The notes under the pieces: model-generated
Database searches by the model: none
Seen by the model: only the letters and a program-made list of their open reading frames with translations
Told to the model about the DNA's origin: nothing
Made by a program: the position numbers and the translations under genes
Origin: Terribacillus sp. DMT04
GTDB taxonomy: Bacteria > Bacillota > Bacilli > Bacillales > Amphibacillaceae
Assembly: GCF_019056395.1 (NCBI RefSeq)
Contig: NZ_CP077639.1
Coordinates: 994,001 to 1,058,000 of the forward strand
DNA length: 64,000 nt
Direction: 5' to 3'
Shown here: positions 36,410 to 46,260 of the stretch, one piece after another
How the letters are laid out: every line of letters starts with the position of its first letter
How positions within the stretch are numbered: the first letter of the stretch is position 1

Positions 36410-37270
36410 CTATGGTTCGATGTGAATGAATGTATGGAATATATCATGCTTCTTAACGAGCAGCTTTTCCAGTCTTTCGGTGATGGCATGTCCTTGGGCA
36501 ACATTAAGGGAGGCATCTACTCGGATAATTACATCAACAAGCGATTGATTTCCATGCAATCTTGCTTTAATTTCTACAACCTCCAACACATCTTCATCCT
36601 GCACAATTGTATGACGTATTTTTAATAACCTGTCCACATCATAACCATCCGTAAGCGAATAGGTCGCATCATAGAAAATATCCCATGCTGTTTTACAAAT
36701 TAACACCCCAACAATGAATCCCGCCAGCGGATCTAGCCAATAATAACCGAACTGGGCTCCAAAAATGCCGATAAATGCGCCAATACTAACCAGTCCATCT
36801 GAACGGTTATCTTGCGCGGCAGCCATTAGAGCAGGACTTTGAATGCGTTTTGCTAAAGCTAAATTATAGCGATATACTGCCCACATAACGAATGCTGATC
36901 CTAAAGCAGTCCAGCCTGTCAGCATGTCCGGCTGCACATAATCGGGCTGCATGAGCCGCTCTAGTGTATCAAGTAACACATGAAGACCGACGGAAATCAT
37001 TATAAACGCAGCAACAAGTGAAGCAATTGTTTCTGCCCGGAAGTGACCATACTTATGATCCAAGTCAGGTGGTTTACGTGAGATTCTTAATCCAGCCAGT
37101 ACAGCGACAGAAGCAACAACGTCTGTAGTGTTGTTCAGGCCATCTGCCAGCAGGGCATCTGAATCACCGATGTAGGCAACGATTAATTTAATAAATGAAA
37201 GCACCAAGTAAGCTGCGATGCTAAGCATTGCTCCTTTCTCGCCTGCTTTAAGGTTATCATACTGGCCCAT
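36410..37270 (-). CDS. Cation diffusion facilitator metal exporter (MneS/YeaB-like)
   Basis: 286 aa from the ATG at 37270, which follows GGAGGAATC; the frame opens 22 codons earlier without a ribosome site. Six transmembrane helices, with the metal-site motifs DGLNNTTDV in helix 2 and AAQDNRSDGLVS in helix 5, and a cytoplasmic C-terminal domain. The DxxxD and DNRSD set, rather than HxxxD, is typical of Mn-exporting CDF proteins such as B. subtilis MneP/MneS. Manganese efflux is therefore likely, not proven. Confidence 0.88.
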   Translation of the reverse strand: MGQYDNLKAGEKGAMLSIAAYLVLSFIKLIVAYIGDSDALLADGLNNTTDVVASVAVLAGLRISRKPPDLDHKYGHFRAETIASLVAAFIMISVGLHVLLDTLERLMQPDYVQPDMLTGWTALGSAFVMWAVYRYNLALAKRIQSPALMAAAQDNRSDGLVSIGAFIGIFGAQFGYYWLDPLAGFIVGVLICKTAWDIFYDATYSLTDGYDVDRLLKIRHTIVQDEDVLEVVEIKARLHGNQSLVDVIIRVDASLNVAQGHAITERLEKLLVKKHDIFHTFIHIEP

Positions 37271-37389
37271 ATGTAAAGATTCCTCCGATCTCATTCCGGA
37301 GCAGGAAAGATTACTGCATGTCCAGAATGGGTACAAGATAATACATTATATTCTTCCATTACATCAATATACGAAGGGGTTGGAAAAAA

Positions 37390-37611
37390 ATGAACCAGGA
37401 AAAAGTTATTATCGAAGGCAGCTTGGAAGGGATGCGCTTTTACAAAGAACTGGACATCGTAATCGACCCCGGGGAAGTTACTCCCGAGCAAGCAATCATT
37501 CGTTTTTATGAAAGCGACGCAGAGAGTTTTGACATGCTGGCCAGAGAACAAGGCTGGCGCAATTGTTATTGGACTTATATGGATCAGGCAGATCTGCTGC
37601 AGGCGAATTGA
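37390..37611 (+). CDS. Small hypothetical protein (73 aa)
   Basis: ATG at 37390 preceded by GAAGGGGTTGG. The product is acidic and soluble, with a Trp/Tyr-rich end (GWRNCYWTYMDQADLL). I do not recognise a family. It lies between the divergent CDF gene and the MFS gene; its 3' end is 92 bases before the MFS start, so it could be cotranscribed with it. The good ribosome site and length make it probably real. Function unknown. Confidence 0.6.
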   Translation: MNQEKVIIEGSLEGMRFYKELDIVIDPGEVTPEQAIIRFYESDAESFDMLAREQGWRNCYWTYMDQADLLQAN

Positions 37612-37703
37612 TCCCAGCCGTTGTGCCGGGATTTTTTATTTGGATAAAAAGTACCTGCTTTGCAAATGATAGGAGTAGTTTGCGAAAGGCAGGAGACAAG
37701 TTC

Positions 37704-38966
37704 ATGGCCACAACTAAAAAGACATCGAACAGCAGTTCACCAAAAAACATGCGCTGGGCAATTGTTGCATTGGCATCCATTCCGCTGATTATGACACTCG
37801 GAAATTCCATGCTCCTTCCAGTACTTCCATTAATGGAAGATGAATTGGGGATAAGCAAGTTACAATCAAGCTTTATCATTACATTCTATTCAATCGTAGC
37901 CATTATTTTCATCCCAGTTGCTGGTTTTTTATCCGATCGATTTGGGCGGAAGGTCGTCATTTTGCCTTCTTTGATAATCGCTGGCGCAGGAGGACTGATC
38001 GCGGGAATCTTTTCAGTAGTCAGCGAAAGCCCGTACCTTTGGATTATGATTGGCCGAATACTGCAAGGGGTAGGTGTGGCCGGGGCCGCACCAGTTGTAT
38101 TGCCGCTTGTTGGAGACATGTTCGAAAAAGAAGAAGATGTCAGTGCTACACTTGGTATAGTTGAAACTGCTAATACGTTGGGGAAGGTGTTGAGTCCTGT
38201 ACTGGGAGCGCTTCTGGCAGGATTTCTCTGGTATCTGCCTTTTTATGCAATTCCTGTATTTTGCGCTATCTCTTTTGCCCTCGTACTCTTTCTCATTAAA
38301 AAACCGAAAGATGACAAGAAGGGAAATGACTTTAAAACGTTCCTGGAAAGCACAAAAGCAACCTTTCACAAGCATGGCGGCTGGTTAACGGCAATCTTCC
38401 TGATAGGCGCAATTCTTATGTTTATTCTCTTTGGTATTCTTTTCTATTTGAGTACAGTTCTAGAAGAAAAATATGGCATGCACGGTATCGTGAAAGGAGC
38501 AGTTCTGGCAATTCCGCTTGCTGCGCTGTGTCTGGCATCCTATTTGACAGGGAAGTGGATTAAAAGCAACGCCAAACTGATGAAATGGATTACGTTTACT
38601 GGTATTGTTTGTGCCGGAGTTATCACAATCGCTTTGTACTTTTCAAAAGATGTCATCTTTATGATGGCTGTGTTCCTTATTGCTGGTATTGGAATAGGAG
38701 CAGGGCTGCCTTGTCTGGATTCTCTTATCACAAGCAATATGGAGAAAGATGTACGAGGTACAATTACGGCCCTATTTAGTGCGATGCGGTATGTCGGCGT
38801 AGCTGCTGGTCCGCCTGTTGTTGCGCTGCTCTTACAAACAGAGCTTATCTGGCTTATCGTCACGTTTAGCAGTACAGCTTTTATTGCTGCATTATTAACA
38901 TTGAAATTCATCAAACCCCCTGATCCAAAAGATCACAAGCACCATCCAGTTCCGCATTTACACTAA
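37704..38966 (+). CDS. MFS drug-efflux-type transporter
   Basis: 420 aa from the ATG at 37704 (GGCAGGAGACAAG upstream); the frame is open earlier with no site. Twelve transmembrane helices, with the A motif GFLSDRFGRK between helices 2 and 3 and an antiporter-like motif C near IGRILQGVGVAGAAPVVLPLVGD. These mark the drug:H+ antiporter group. A His/Lys/Pro tail ends the protein (DPKDHKHHPVPHLH). The substrate is unknown. Confidence 0.88.
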   Translation: MATTKKTSNSSSPKNMRWAIVALASIPLIMTLGNSMLLPVLPLMEDELGISKLQSSFIITFYSIVAIIFIPVAGFLSDRFGRKVVILPSLIIAGAGGLIAGIFSVVSESPYLWIMIGRILQGVGVAGAAPVVLPLVGDMFEKEEDVSATLGIVETANTLGKVLSPVLGALLAGFLWYLPFYAIPVFCAISFALVLFLIKKPKDDKKGNDFKTFLESTKATFHKHGGWLTAIFLIGAILMFILFGILFYLSTVLEEKYGMHGIVKGAVLAIPLAALCLASYLTGKWIKSNAKLMKWITFTGIVCAGVITIALYFSKDVIFMMAVFLIAGIGIGAGLPCLDSLITSNMEKDVRGTITALFSAMRYVGVAAGPPVVALLLQTELIWLIVTFSSTAFIAALLTLKFIKPPDPKDHKHHPVPHLH

Positions 38967-39048
38967 TTTAACGAACAAGTCAGAAAATTGTTGCAAAATT
39001 GATGTATATCCAGCATAATGAAAAAAAGGAACCAGGGGGAATTGTTCC

Positions 39049-39288
39049 ATGAAAAAGCATAAAGTTGTCTACCGTCTGCAAAGAACGAATCGAAAGCGTT
39101 CTTATGTATCTGCTAAACGAGAGATTGCGTATGAAGTGAAACTTGCTGCTAAACTTATGCTGGATGAATTTCTTTTTACTTGGAACAAGAACAGACTAGA
39201 AGCCCAAATCAATGACAGCATTGATCAAAATGATCAAGAGCTGTTCGAGGAATTAAGTGCCGCATACCGACCTTACACATGGGAATAA
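39049..39288 (+). CDS. IDEAL-domain small protein
   Basis: 79 aa. A very basic N-terminal half (KKHKVVYRLQRTNRKRSYVSAKREI) is followed by LEAQINDSIDQNDQELFEELSAAYRPY, which fits the IDEAL domain seen in Bacillus YpiB-like and ComK-related proteins. GGGGGAATTG precedes the ATG. It has its own terminator. The basic N-terminus suggests nucleic-acid contact; function unknown. Confidence 0.75.
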   Translation: MKKHKVVYRLQRTNRKRSYVSAKREIAYEVKLAAKLMLDEFLFTWNKNRLEAQINDSIDQNDQELFEELSAAYRPYTWE

Positions 39289-39306
39289 TTATATATAAGA
39301 AAAGTA

Positions 39307-39338
39307 CCCGTTGTGCTGTGGACATGACGGGTCTTTTT
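39307..39338 (+). terminator. Terminator of the IDEAL-domain gene
   Basis: ACCCGT pairs with ACGGGT around a long loop and is followed by C and five Ts. Confidence 0.78.
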
Positions 39339-39409
39339 GTGTGCGAAATAAATGTACGGCTATGCTATAATAATTACATAATAGAAGTAACGCAGAGGAG
39401 AAATTTGAA

Positions 39410-40249
39410 ATGAAGCGTTTGATGTTGTTTGCTGTCCTAAGTGCCGTGCTCGTAGCAGCCGGCTGTCAAGACCAGCAAACAAGCCAGAAAGAGAATACGA
39501 ACGAAACAAAAACAACAGAGAAGCAGGCGGAGAATCAGCAGGCAGATCAGGCAGCGGAAGAAGAAGCAGCCGTTGAGGAAGAACCGGTAGAAACAAAGCC
39601 CGATCAGCATCAGCAGGAAGCAGACGATGTTATCGGAACAATTGAGAAACCAGTCACTGTCGATAATCCAGATAGCATAGAAGTGGTTGTTAACAAGACA
39701 AGACAGTTCCCAGATGGATGGGCACCAAAGGATCTTGTGGAGCCTGATGTACCATTTTACTTTAACGAACATATCGAGAAAAGAAAGATGCGCAAAGAAG
39801 CTGCTTCTGCACTGGAGGAACTATTCGATGCCGCGCAAAAAGACGGAATGGAGCTCGTGGCAGCAAGCGGATACCGCTCAGAAGCTCGACAAAAGCAAAT
39901 TTATGAAAATAATGTCGCTTCACAAGGCCAGGAAGAAACAGATAAAGTGTCATCAAGACCAGGCCGCAGCGAGCATCAATCTGGTTTGGCAATCGATTTA
40001 ACATCCGCCGAGATGGCACTTGCGCTGGAAGAGACGTTTATTAATACGGACGAAGGAAAATGGCTGGCAGATCATGCCTATGAGCATGGTTTTATCGTAC
40101 GCTATCCAAAAGGAAAAACAGATATTACAGGATACAGTTATGAGCCTTGGCATATTCGTTATGTCGGAAAAGATCTTGCAAAACAGATACATGAAGAGGG
40201 CGTAACATTAGAAGAACATTTTCAAATGGAATCTGATTTAAAGAGCTGA
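39410..40249 (+). CDS. M15-family D-alanyl-D-alanine carboxypeptidase lipoprotein (VanY/LdcB-like)
   Basis: 279 aa. Lipoprotein signal MKRLMLFAVLSAVLVAAGC (Cys at 19), then a Glu/Gln/Thr-rich linker to about residue 75. The peptidase domain carries GYRSEARQKQIYENNV, the zinc motif SEHQSGLAIDL (His and Asp ligands) and EPWHIRYVG (third His), all intact. It trims the peptide stems of peptidoglycan outside the membrane. AGAGGAGAAA precedes the ATG. A strong hairpin follows the stop. Confidence 0.92.
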   Translation: MKRLMLFAVLSAVLVAAGCQDQQTSQKENTNETKTTEKQAENQQADQAAEEEAAVEEEPVETKPDQHQQEADDVIGTIEKPVTVDNPDSIEVVVNKTRQFPDGWAPKDLVEPDVPFYFNEHIEKRKMRKEAASALEELFDAAQKDGMELVAASGYRSEARQKQIYENNVASQGQEETDKVSSRPGRSEHQSGLAIDLTSAEMALALEETFINTDEGKWLADHAYEHGFIVRYPKGKTDITGYSYEPWHIRYVGKDLAKQIHEEGVTLEEHFQMESDLKS

Positions 40250-40253
40250 AAAA

Positions 40254-40283
40254 GAGCCACTGCCTTAAAGAAGGCGGTGGCTC
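40254..40283 (+). terminator. Strong hairpin after the VanY-like gene (weak U tract)
   Basis: A 13-bp stem, GAGCCACTGCCTT with AAGGCGGTGGCTC (one G-U), closes a 4-base loop. Only a short T-rich stretch follows (CATATTTA), so it may stabilise the 3' end as much as terminate. Confidence 0.7.
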
Positions 40284-40584
40284 CATATTTATGTGATGGG
40301 AGGTCACATACTAATTCAGCGGCATAAAGATGCCTAAAACTTACTTGTCAAATTGTGCTTGTAATTACTGCACCTAGCTAACTCATCTGTGTACGAATTC
40401 AATTTGATTTTAACATATTGTAAGGAAGATGGGTAGTGAATTTATTAAATTTTTTCAAAAATGAAAAGATACATAACCTTATATCGCAGAAGCCGCAAAA
40501 ATGCAGATTATTTGGTACAATAGGGATGTCTGATGAAGAAAATAACAGCTTTTAAAAAATGCATTTGGAGAGGGGAACGTCATC
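40284..40584. other. Intergenic region before fumC
   Basis: About 300 bases, A/T-rich, without a plausible gene. A TACAAT -10-like hexamer at about 40517-40522 may belong to the fumC promoter, but no good -35 was found. Nothing else recognisable. Confidence 0.5.
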
Positions 40585-41970
40585 ATGGAATTTCGTGTAG
40601 AAAAAGATACGATTGGTGAAATTCAGGTACCAGCTGATAAATTTTGGGGAGCGCAGACGCAGCGAAGTAAAGAGAATTTCCCAATTGGTACAGAAACAAT
40701 GCCGAAAGAAATTGTATACGCTTTCGCATTACTCAAAAAAAGTGCGGCAAAAGCTAATTGTGCACTCGGTCTTTTAGAGCAAGATAAAAGTGATGCGATC
40801 GGCTATGCGGCTGACCAAATTATAACGGGCGATCTGGATGCTCATTTTCCGCTTGTTGTTTGGCAGACGGGCAGTGGTACCCAATCGAATATGAACGTGA
40901 ATGAAGTTATTGCATTCGTCGGTAATAAGTGGCTAGAGGAACAAGGTAAGGAAACAAGGCTTCATCCGAATGATGATGTTAATAAATCACAAAGCTCCAA
41001 CGATACGTATCCTACAGCACTACATATAGCTGCTGTGGCGCAGTTGGAAGATATAGTCTTGCCTGCGCTGGAACAGCTTAAGACGACGCTAAAAGATAAG
41101 TCCGCAGCTTATCAAGATATCGTGAAGATTGGACGTACACATTTACAAGATGCAACGCCACTTACGCTTGGGCAGGAGATTAGCGGCTGGCATCGAATGC
41201 TGGAGAAATCTGAGCAGATGATTCGTACAAGCCTTCCGTACATCCAAGAACTAGCGATTGGCGGAACAGCTGTTGGAACGGGATTAAATGCACATCCTGC
41301 ATTTTCGGAAAAGGTGTGCGAAGAATTGGCTGCTGCTACAGGCAAAGCCTTCCGCTCTGCAGAAAACAAGTTCCATGCACTAACAAGTCATGATGACATT
41401 GTGTTTGCACATGGTGCACTAAAAGGCTTGGCTGCCGATATGATGAAGATTGCCAATGATGTCCGCTGGCTGGCAAGCGGACCGCGCTGTGGTATCGGTG
41501 AGATTGAGATTCCGGCTAATGAGCCTGGTAGCTCAATTATGCCTGGGAAAGTAAATCCAACGCAAAGTGAAGCAGTTACCATGGTAACAGTGCAAGTGAT
41601 GGGGAATGATGCAGCAATTGGTTTTGCAGCAAGTCAAGGGAATTTTGAATTGAATGTATTCAAGCCTGTTATTGCTTATAACTTTATTCAATCGGCACAG
41701 CTTTTAGCGGATAGTATGCTTTCCTTTAATGATCGCTGTGTTGTAGGGTTGGAGCCGAATCGAGAAAAGATTGACAAGAACTTGCAGAATTCCTTAATGC
41801 TCGTAACCGCTCTCAACCCGCATATTGGTTACGAAAATGCAGCAAAGATTGCTAAGAAAGCTTTCGCAGACAATACGACATTAAAAGAAGCAGCTGTGGC
41901 GAGCGGTCTTTTAACAGAGGAACAATTCGATTCCTATATTAAACCAGAAGAGATGACGTACCCGAAATAA
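40585..41970 (+). CDS. fumC: Class II fumarate hydratase
   Basis: 461 aa. It interconverts fumarate and malate in the TCA cycle (citG in B. subtilis). The family signature [11 protein letters not shown] is present at about 318-328, with the substrate contacts [15 protein letters not shown] and [11 protein letters not shown], and the catalytic His in [11 protein letters not shown]. Full length, no defects. GGAGAGGGGAAC precedes the ATG. Confidence 0.97.
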   Translation: MEFRVEKDTIGEIQVPADKFWGAQTQRSKENFPIGTETMPKEIVYAFALLKKSAAKANCALGLLEQDKSDAIGYAADQIITGDLDAHFPLVVWQTGSGTQSNMNVNEVIAFVGNKWLEEQGKETRLHPNDDVNKSQSSNDTYPTALHIAAVAQLEDIVLPALEQLKTTLKDKSAAYQDIVKIGRTHLQDATPLTLGQEISGWHRMLEKSEQMIRTSLPYIQELAIGGTAVGTGLNAHPAFSEKVCEELAAATGKAFRSAENKFHALTSHDDIVFAHGALKGLAADMMKIANDVRWLASGPRCGIGEIEIPANEPGSSIMPGKVNPTQSEAVTMVTVQVMGNDAAIGFAASQGNFELNVFKPVIAYNFIQSAQLLADSMLSFNDRCVVGLEPNREKIDKNLQNSLMLVTALNPHIGYENAAKIAKKAFADNTTLKEAAVASGLLTEEQFDSYIKPEEMTYPK

Positions 41971-42060
41971 GGGTTTCCATGTTTGACCAGAAGTTCCATT
42001 ATATAAGTCTGATAAAAAACACCTTCTTGCTCAAACTATAGGCATAGGAGGTGAACAAAC

Positions 42061-42267
42061 ATGGCGAACAACAACAGCTCAAACGAATTGCTAGTACCTG
42101 GCGTACAACAAGCTCTTGATCAAATGAAATTCGAAATCGCACAAGAATTTGGTGTTTCTCTAGATGGTAACGAAACATCTCGTGCAAACGGTTCTGTCGG
42201 TGGAGAAATCACAAAACGTCTTGTAGCGACTGCACAGCAGCAGCTTAACGGCGGACAACAATTCTAA
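42061..42267 (+). CDS. Alpha/beta-type small acid-soluble spore protein
   Basis: 68 aa. The GPR protease cleavage motif EIAQEFGV and the second conserved block [20 protein letters not shown] identify an alpha/beta SASP, which coats and protects forespore DNA and is degraded at germination. AGGAGGTGAAC precedes the ATG. A sigma-G promoter is expected, but I could only find a partial -10 (CATTATA near 41998-42004) and no clear -35. Confidence 0.96.
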   Translation: MANNNSSNELLVPGVQQALDQMKFEIAQEFGVSLDGNETSRANGSVGGEITKRLVATAQQQLNGGQQF

Positions 42268-42286
42268 TTTTATATCTGAATGGCTG

Positions 42287-42314
42287 AAGGGGCACCTACT
42301 AGGTGTCCCTTTCT
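42287..42314 (+). terminator. Terminator of the SASP gene
   Basis: AAGGGGCACCT pairs with AGGTGTCCCTT (one G-U) and is followed by TCTT. Confidence 0.85.
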
Positions 42315-42392
42315 TGTGGGTATTGGCACAACGATGCTCGCGTTGCATTTCGCTCGCTGGACCACAGTGTAATCAAGGAAGCATCAAAAACT

Positions 42393-43271
42393 TTACATAT
42401 TCTGAATGGCAAAGTAAAGAGCAAAGGCATCTTGAAATCTTCGGATATCCAATCCTGTGCGTTCTGTTAATTTCTCTAATCTGTAATGAAGGCTGTTTCG
42501 GTGGATAAACAGCTTTTTAGCGGTCAGTGTTAAATTTTGGTTGCAGGCAAAGTATGTTTGAATAGTCCGCAGCAGTTCCTCGTCTGTATCTATACCTTGC
42601 AGGATATGCTGCACGATGTAATTCCGGTCTGTGTTCGGCAGCAGCGTACTTAGAAGCTGCGGAATGCTGTCGTGAAAATGAAGGACATGTTTAGCAGAGT
42701 AAGGCGGCATCTGTTTGTAAGCGGCATGCAGCCACGCATATTGAACTGGTGCATCTTCCAAAGAAGCAAGCCACGGACTGACAAAGAGGCGGAGAGAAAC
42801 AGATAAATCATACATCACCACATCCACCACCTCCTCGTAGGAGATAGACTCTTTCTGGCGGCTTTCAATTAGTAAACCGGATTGCCGATTATACCAAACA
42901 CAGGCAAGCGGGTAATCGCTCAGGCTGTCCATTGCTTCTCTGAAAACATCAGCACTGATATAGCCATCTAGATGAAAGAAAATAAACCGGCAGCCACTAG
43001 CATACAGCGGATCTGTACGAAAGTTGTTTGTGTCTTTTATGCCGTGAAGCAAATTATACCAGTCGGTATCTCTGCTTGATCCTCGCGGGACAGTGATGGG
43101 GGAACCGAGATGATGGAGTAAAACGAGTTCACGCTCATTCAGCTGCTCCTTTGGGAACCCGATAATATCTCCATCTTCTAAGCGAAACCAATGATAATTT
43201 TCCATATCAAGCATTTCCGTACTAGCAGCTCTTATGATGCCCGAAATCATTTTTTCCAGTTCATCCAGCAT
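42393..43271 (-). CDS. PucR/CdaR-type helix-turn-helix regulator
   Basis: 292 aa. The C-terminal HTH_30 domain is clear: LTLTAKKLFIHRNSLHYRLEKLTERTGLDIRRFQDAFALYFAI, found in PucR and CdaR regulators. The N-terminal 220 residues have no recognised sensor and may bind a metabolite. GAGAGGTACAT precedes the ATG on the minus strand. It is divergent from yheB. No partner operon is adjacent on its own strand, so its targets are unknown. Confidence 0.87.
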   Translation of the reverse strand: MLDELEKMISGIIRAASTEMLDMENYHWFRLEDGDIIGFPKEQLNERELVLLHHLGSPITVPRGSSRDTDWYNLLHGIKDTNNFRTDPLYASGCRFIFFHLDGYISADVFREAMDSLSDYPLACVWYNRQSGLLIESRQKESISYEEVVDVVMYDLSVSLRLFVSPWLASLEDAPVQYAWLHAAYKQMPPYSAKHVLHFHDSIPQLLSTLLPNTDRNYIVQHILQGIDTDEELLRTIQTYFACNQNLTLTAKKLFIHRNSLHYRLEKLTERTGLDIRRFQDAFALYFAIQNM

Positions 43272-43363
43272 ATGTACCTCTCCTATTCATACAGACAGTT
43301 TCTTTGTAATTGGTGTTAATTGTATTATACTAAAACCGAAGAAAACAGAAAGGTCGATAAAAC

Positions 43364-44491
43364 ATGAATAGTGGAGATATTTGGTTGATATTAACTATGG
43401 CGGCAGTAGGAGCACTGATCGGGGGAGTTACAAATCATTTAGCGATCAAAATGCTGTTCAAGCCTCACCGCGCCATTTATATAGGAAAATGGAGGCTGCC
43501 TTTTACACCGGGATTGATTCCGAAACGCAGAGATGACCTAGCGCGTTCCTTAGGAAAAACGGTCGTGGAGCACTTGCTTACACCCGCAGGCATGCAGGCG
43601 AAACTGCGAGATATAGATTTTCAAGACAAAGTAGATGCAGGGGTACAGCGGGAAGTTCTTCGCTTCCTTCGTTCTGAACGGACAGTCAGACAGCTGCTTG
43701 CGGATATGAAAGTTAAGTTGGAAGCTGAAACGCTTTATACAAAAGCGGCAGCTCTTGTAAGGGAACAATTGCATCAGCATGGAGACAAGGAGCTGGGCAG
43801 TTTACTTCCCGAAGAACTAAAGCGAAGGAAAGAAGCTGCCGCAGCTTATGCTGCTTCGCATATTCAGCAAATGCTGCTTTCTTATGTCGACAGTTATGAT
43901 GGCCGCAGAAAAATACAGGATCTTGTTCGCAGTTTCTTGCAAGGTAGAGGTTTTCTCGGCAGTATGCTGTCTTCCTTCATGGATCCTAATAGTGCCGCAG
44001 ATAAAATCCAGCCGGTTATTACAGAATCAGTAGGGTCTGAGGGGACGAATCGTTGGTTGCAACAGCTGTTGACCGGAGAAATGGATAAACTTTTAAACAG
44101 AAAGATAAACGATGTAACGCATGCAATTGGACAAGATACCGTGGAAGAAGGAATAAAGCAGCTGATCGAACACGCTATTCCATTGGACCAGTTACTTGAT
44201 ACACCGCTTTCTGTGTATACGAAGCCAATCCAAGATGATGTGTTGTCAGAAAAAGTATCGTTGCTTGTGCATCGGTTGCTTGAGCGGCTAGCAGGGCAGG
44301 TTCCAATTCTTATGGAGCAGCTGGAGCTTGCAAAAATGGTTGAACAAGAGGTATCTGGCTTTCCGCTGGATCGTGTCGAAGACCTTGTACTGGCGATATC
44401 CAAACGAGAGTTCAAACTCATCACGTATCTTGGCTTTCTGTTAGGCGGTATTATCGGCATTGTCCAAGGTATTATCGCACTGTTTATCTGA
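43364..44491 (+). CDS. yheB: DUF445-family membrane protein YheB
   Basis: 375 aa. Transmembrane helix at the N-terminus (ILTMAAVGALIGGVTNHLAIKMLF) and at the C-terminus (ITYLGFLLGGIIGIVQGIIALFI) with a long, mainly helical middle. The N-terminal NHLAIKMLFKPH and the PFTPGLIPKRRDDLARSLGK segment are conserved in DUF445. B. subtilis YheB is spore-associated. It precedes yheA as in B. subtilis. Function unknown. Confidence 0.92.
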   Translation: MNSGDIWLILTMAAVGALIGGVTNHLAIKMLFKPHRAIYIGKWRLPFTPGLIPKRRDDLARSLGKTVVEHLLTPAGMQAKLRDIDFQDKVDAGVQREVLRFLRSERTVRQLLADMKVKLEAETLYTKAAALVREQLHQHGDKELGSLLPEELKRRKEAAAAYAASHIQQMLLSYVDSYDGRRKIQDLVRSFLQGRGFLGSMLSSFMDPNSAADKIQPVITESVGSEGTNRWLQQLLTGEMDKLLNRKINDVTHAIGQDTVEEGIKQLIEHAIPLDQLLDTPLSVYTKPIQDDVLSEKVSLLVHRLLERLAGQVPILMEQLELAKMVEQEVSGFPLDRVEDLVLAISKREFKLITYLGFLLGGIIGIVQGIIALFI

Positions 44492-44563
44492 TAGCTTGAA
44501 CTATACAGCGGTTCGCTTGTTTGTTATAGTGGAACTTGAGTAAATTTGAGGAGGTACGTACCC

Positions 44564-44917
44564 ATGGCTAATATGTACGATCATGCGTATGAACTAGAAA
44601 AAGCAATTCGTGAAAGTGAAGAATTCCAAGGCTTGAAAGCCGCTTATGATACGGTAATGAACGATTCTTCTTCTAAACAGATGTTTGAGAATTTCCGTAA
44701 TGTTCAGCTGGAACTTCAGCAGAAGCAAATGCAAGGACAAGAAATTACAGAAGAAGAAGTACAGCAAGCACAAAGCGTTGTGCAAGTAGTACAGCAAAAT
44801 GAATCCATTGCAAAATTGATGGAACAAGAACAACGTTTGAATGTTGCAATCAATGATATCAGCCGTATCATCACAAAGCCTCTAGAAGAGCTTTACGGTC
44901 AATCAGAAGAGCAATAA
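44564..44917 (+). CDS. yheA: YlbF/YmcA-family protein YheA
   Basis: 117 aa from the ATG at 44564 (GAGGAGGTACG upstream), the same length as B. subtilis YheA; an upstream in-frame start at 44546 overlaps the ribosome site. All-helical, acidic, Gln-rich protein of the DUF964 family related to YlbF and YmcA, which form a complex affecting RNase Y and development. Whether YheA joins it is unknown. Confidence 0.93.
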   Translation: MANMYDHAYELEKAIRESEEFQGLKAAYDTVMNDSSSKQMFENFRNVQLELQQKQMQGQEITEEEVQQAQSVVQVVQQNESIAKLMEQEQRLNVAINDISRIITKPLEELYGQSEEQ

Positions 44918-44920
44918 TAT

Positions 44921-44958
44921 AAAAGAACTCCTTGCTATGACAGCAAGGAGTTCTTTTA
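44921..44958 (+). terminator. Terminator of yheBA
   Basis: A 16-bp perfect stem, AAAAGAACTCCTTGCT with AGCAAGGAGTTCTTTT, around a 5-base loop. Confidence 0.95.
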
Positions 44959-45030
44959 TATTTACAAACCGAACGTGCATTCGCAGATTGTGCATGCTAC
45001 TATAGAATTAAAAAACGGAAAGGGATGCCT

Positions 45031-46260
45031 ATGCTGCCAAAATTAACGTTTATCCATGCCGCTGATTTGCATCTGGATAGCAAAATGGAAGGTTTGACCG
45101 CTGCACACCCTGCGATGAAAACGCGTCTTCAAGAAAGTACATTTGAGGCGTTGCAACAACTAGTACAATATGCTATTACGTTACAAGTTGATTTTGTCTT
45201 ACTGGCTGGAGATATTTTTGATTCTAACAGACAGTCGCTGAAGGCATTGGTTGCGCTGCGCGAAGCATGCAAAGAACTGCAAGCTGCGCAAATTGCTGTA
45301 TACATGCAATATGGCAACCATGATTATACCGGGAATAAACCAGTGATGAGATATCCGGACAATGTACATATATTTCAATCTGAGCAAGTAGAGACGTTTA
45401 TTCATTCAAAAAATAATGTGCCTGCAGCAGCTATTCATGGATTCAGTTATACTGCTCGTCATGTGAAAACGAGGGTCAGCAAACAGTATCAATCTATGGG
45501 AGATAATATATATCAAATTGGCATGCTGCATGGAAGTATCATGACAGGCGGACCGGAAGATGTTTATGCACCTTTTACGATAGAGGACTTAAAACAAGCC
45601 GACTTTGATTATTGGGCGCTCGGCCATATACATAAACGAGAAATACTGACAGAGCAGCCGCCCATCGTATATCCCGGCAACATGCAAGGCAGACATCGTA
45701 AAGAGACAGGCGAGAAAGGCTGTTATTTGGTCGAATTGGAAGGACAGGCCAGTACCCTGACGTTTCTTCCTTTACAAGCTATCCGGTTTGAAGAAGTGAC
45801 CTTTTCTGTGAAAGAAGGCTGGGCATTATACGAAGCAGAAGCCAGATTAATGGAAGCAAGTGCTGCGTGGGAGGAAATGTACGGTCATGTGGTATTATAT
45901 GTGCACTTTCATGGAGCGGCCGACCCGCTTGTGAAATGGCAGCAGGAGAATCAGCTGGAGGAGCTGATTGATATGGTCAATGAACAGCAAATGCAGCTTG
46001 GCAGGTTAACGGTACTGGCAGGATTTACCGTACAGGTAGAATTTGAATTGGATGAAGAGAAGCTCTTGGAACGGAATGATTTTACTGCCACCTTGTTTTT
46101 CCGCTCGTACAAGACGGAGGATATCAAACGCAGCTTGGATGAGCTCATGGCAAATCGTCAGTTCCGAAAAATCAAGCATGCATATACCGAAGAAGAGATG
46201 CAGGAGCTAGCAGGTGAAGCGAAACAGCTTCTGCTTCAAACCGTCATGGAGGTAGAATGA
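45031..46260 (+). CDS. yhaO: DNA repair exonuclease subunit YhaO (SbcD/Mre11-like)
   Basis: 409 aa from the ATG at 45031, which has GGAAAGGG at 7-8 bases; an ATG two codons earlier is too close to that site. Calcineurin-like phosphoesterase with all Mre11-type metal motifs: ADLHLDS, LLAGDIFDSNRQ, QYGNHDYTG, MLHGS and ALGHIHKRE. With YhaN it forms an Rad50/Mre11-like pair acting on DNA ends. Its stop overlaps yhaN (ATGA). Confidence 0.93.
   Translation: MLPKLTFIHAADLHLDSKMEGLTAAHPAMKTRLQESTFEALQQLVQYAITLQVDFVLLAGDIFDSNRQSLKALVALREACKELQAAQIAVYMQYGNHDYTGNKPVMRYPDNVHIFQSEQVETFIHSKNNVPAAAIHGFSYTARHVKTRVSKQYQSMGDNIYQIGMLHGSIMTGGPEDVYAPFTIEDLKQADFDYWALGHIHKREILTEQPPIVYPGNMQGRHRKETGEKGCYLVELEGQASTLTFLPLQAIRFEEVTFSVKEGWALYEAEARLMEASAAWEEMYGHVVLYVHFHGAADPLVKWQQENQLEELIDMVNEQQMQLGRLTVLAGFTVQVEFELDEEKLLERNDFTATLFFRSYKTEDIKRSLDELMANRQFRKIKHAYTEEEMQELAGEAKQLLLQTVMEVE

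Noticed and set aside
43894-44460. 188-codon open frame antisense to yheB
   Set aside because: Ser/Cys-rich composition, no ribosome site, and it lies wholly within a well-supported conserved gene.
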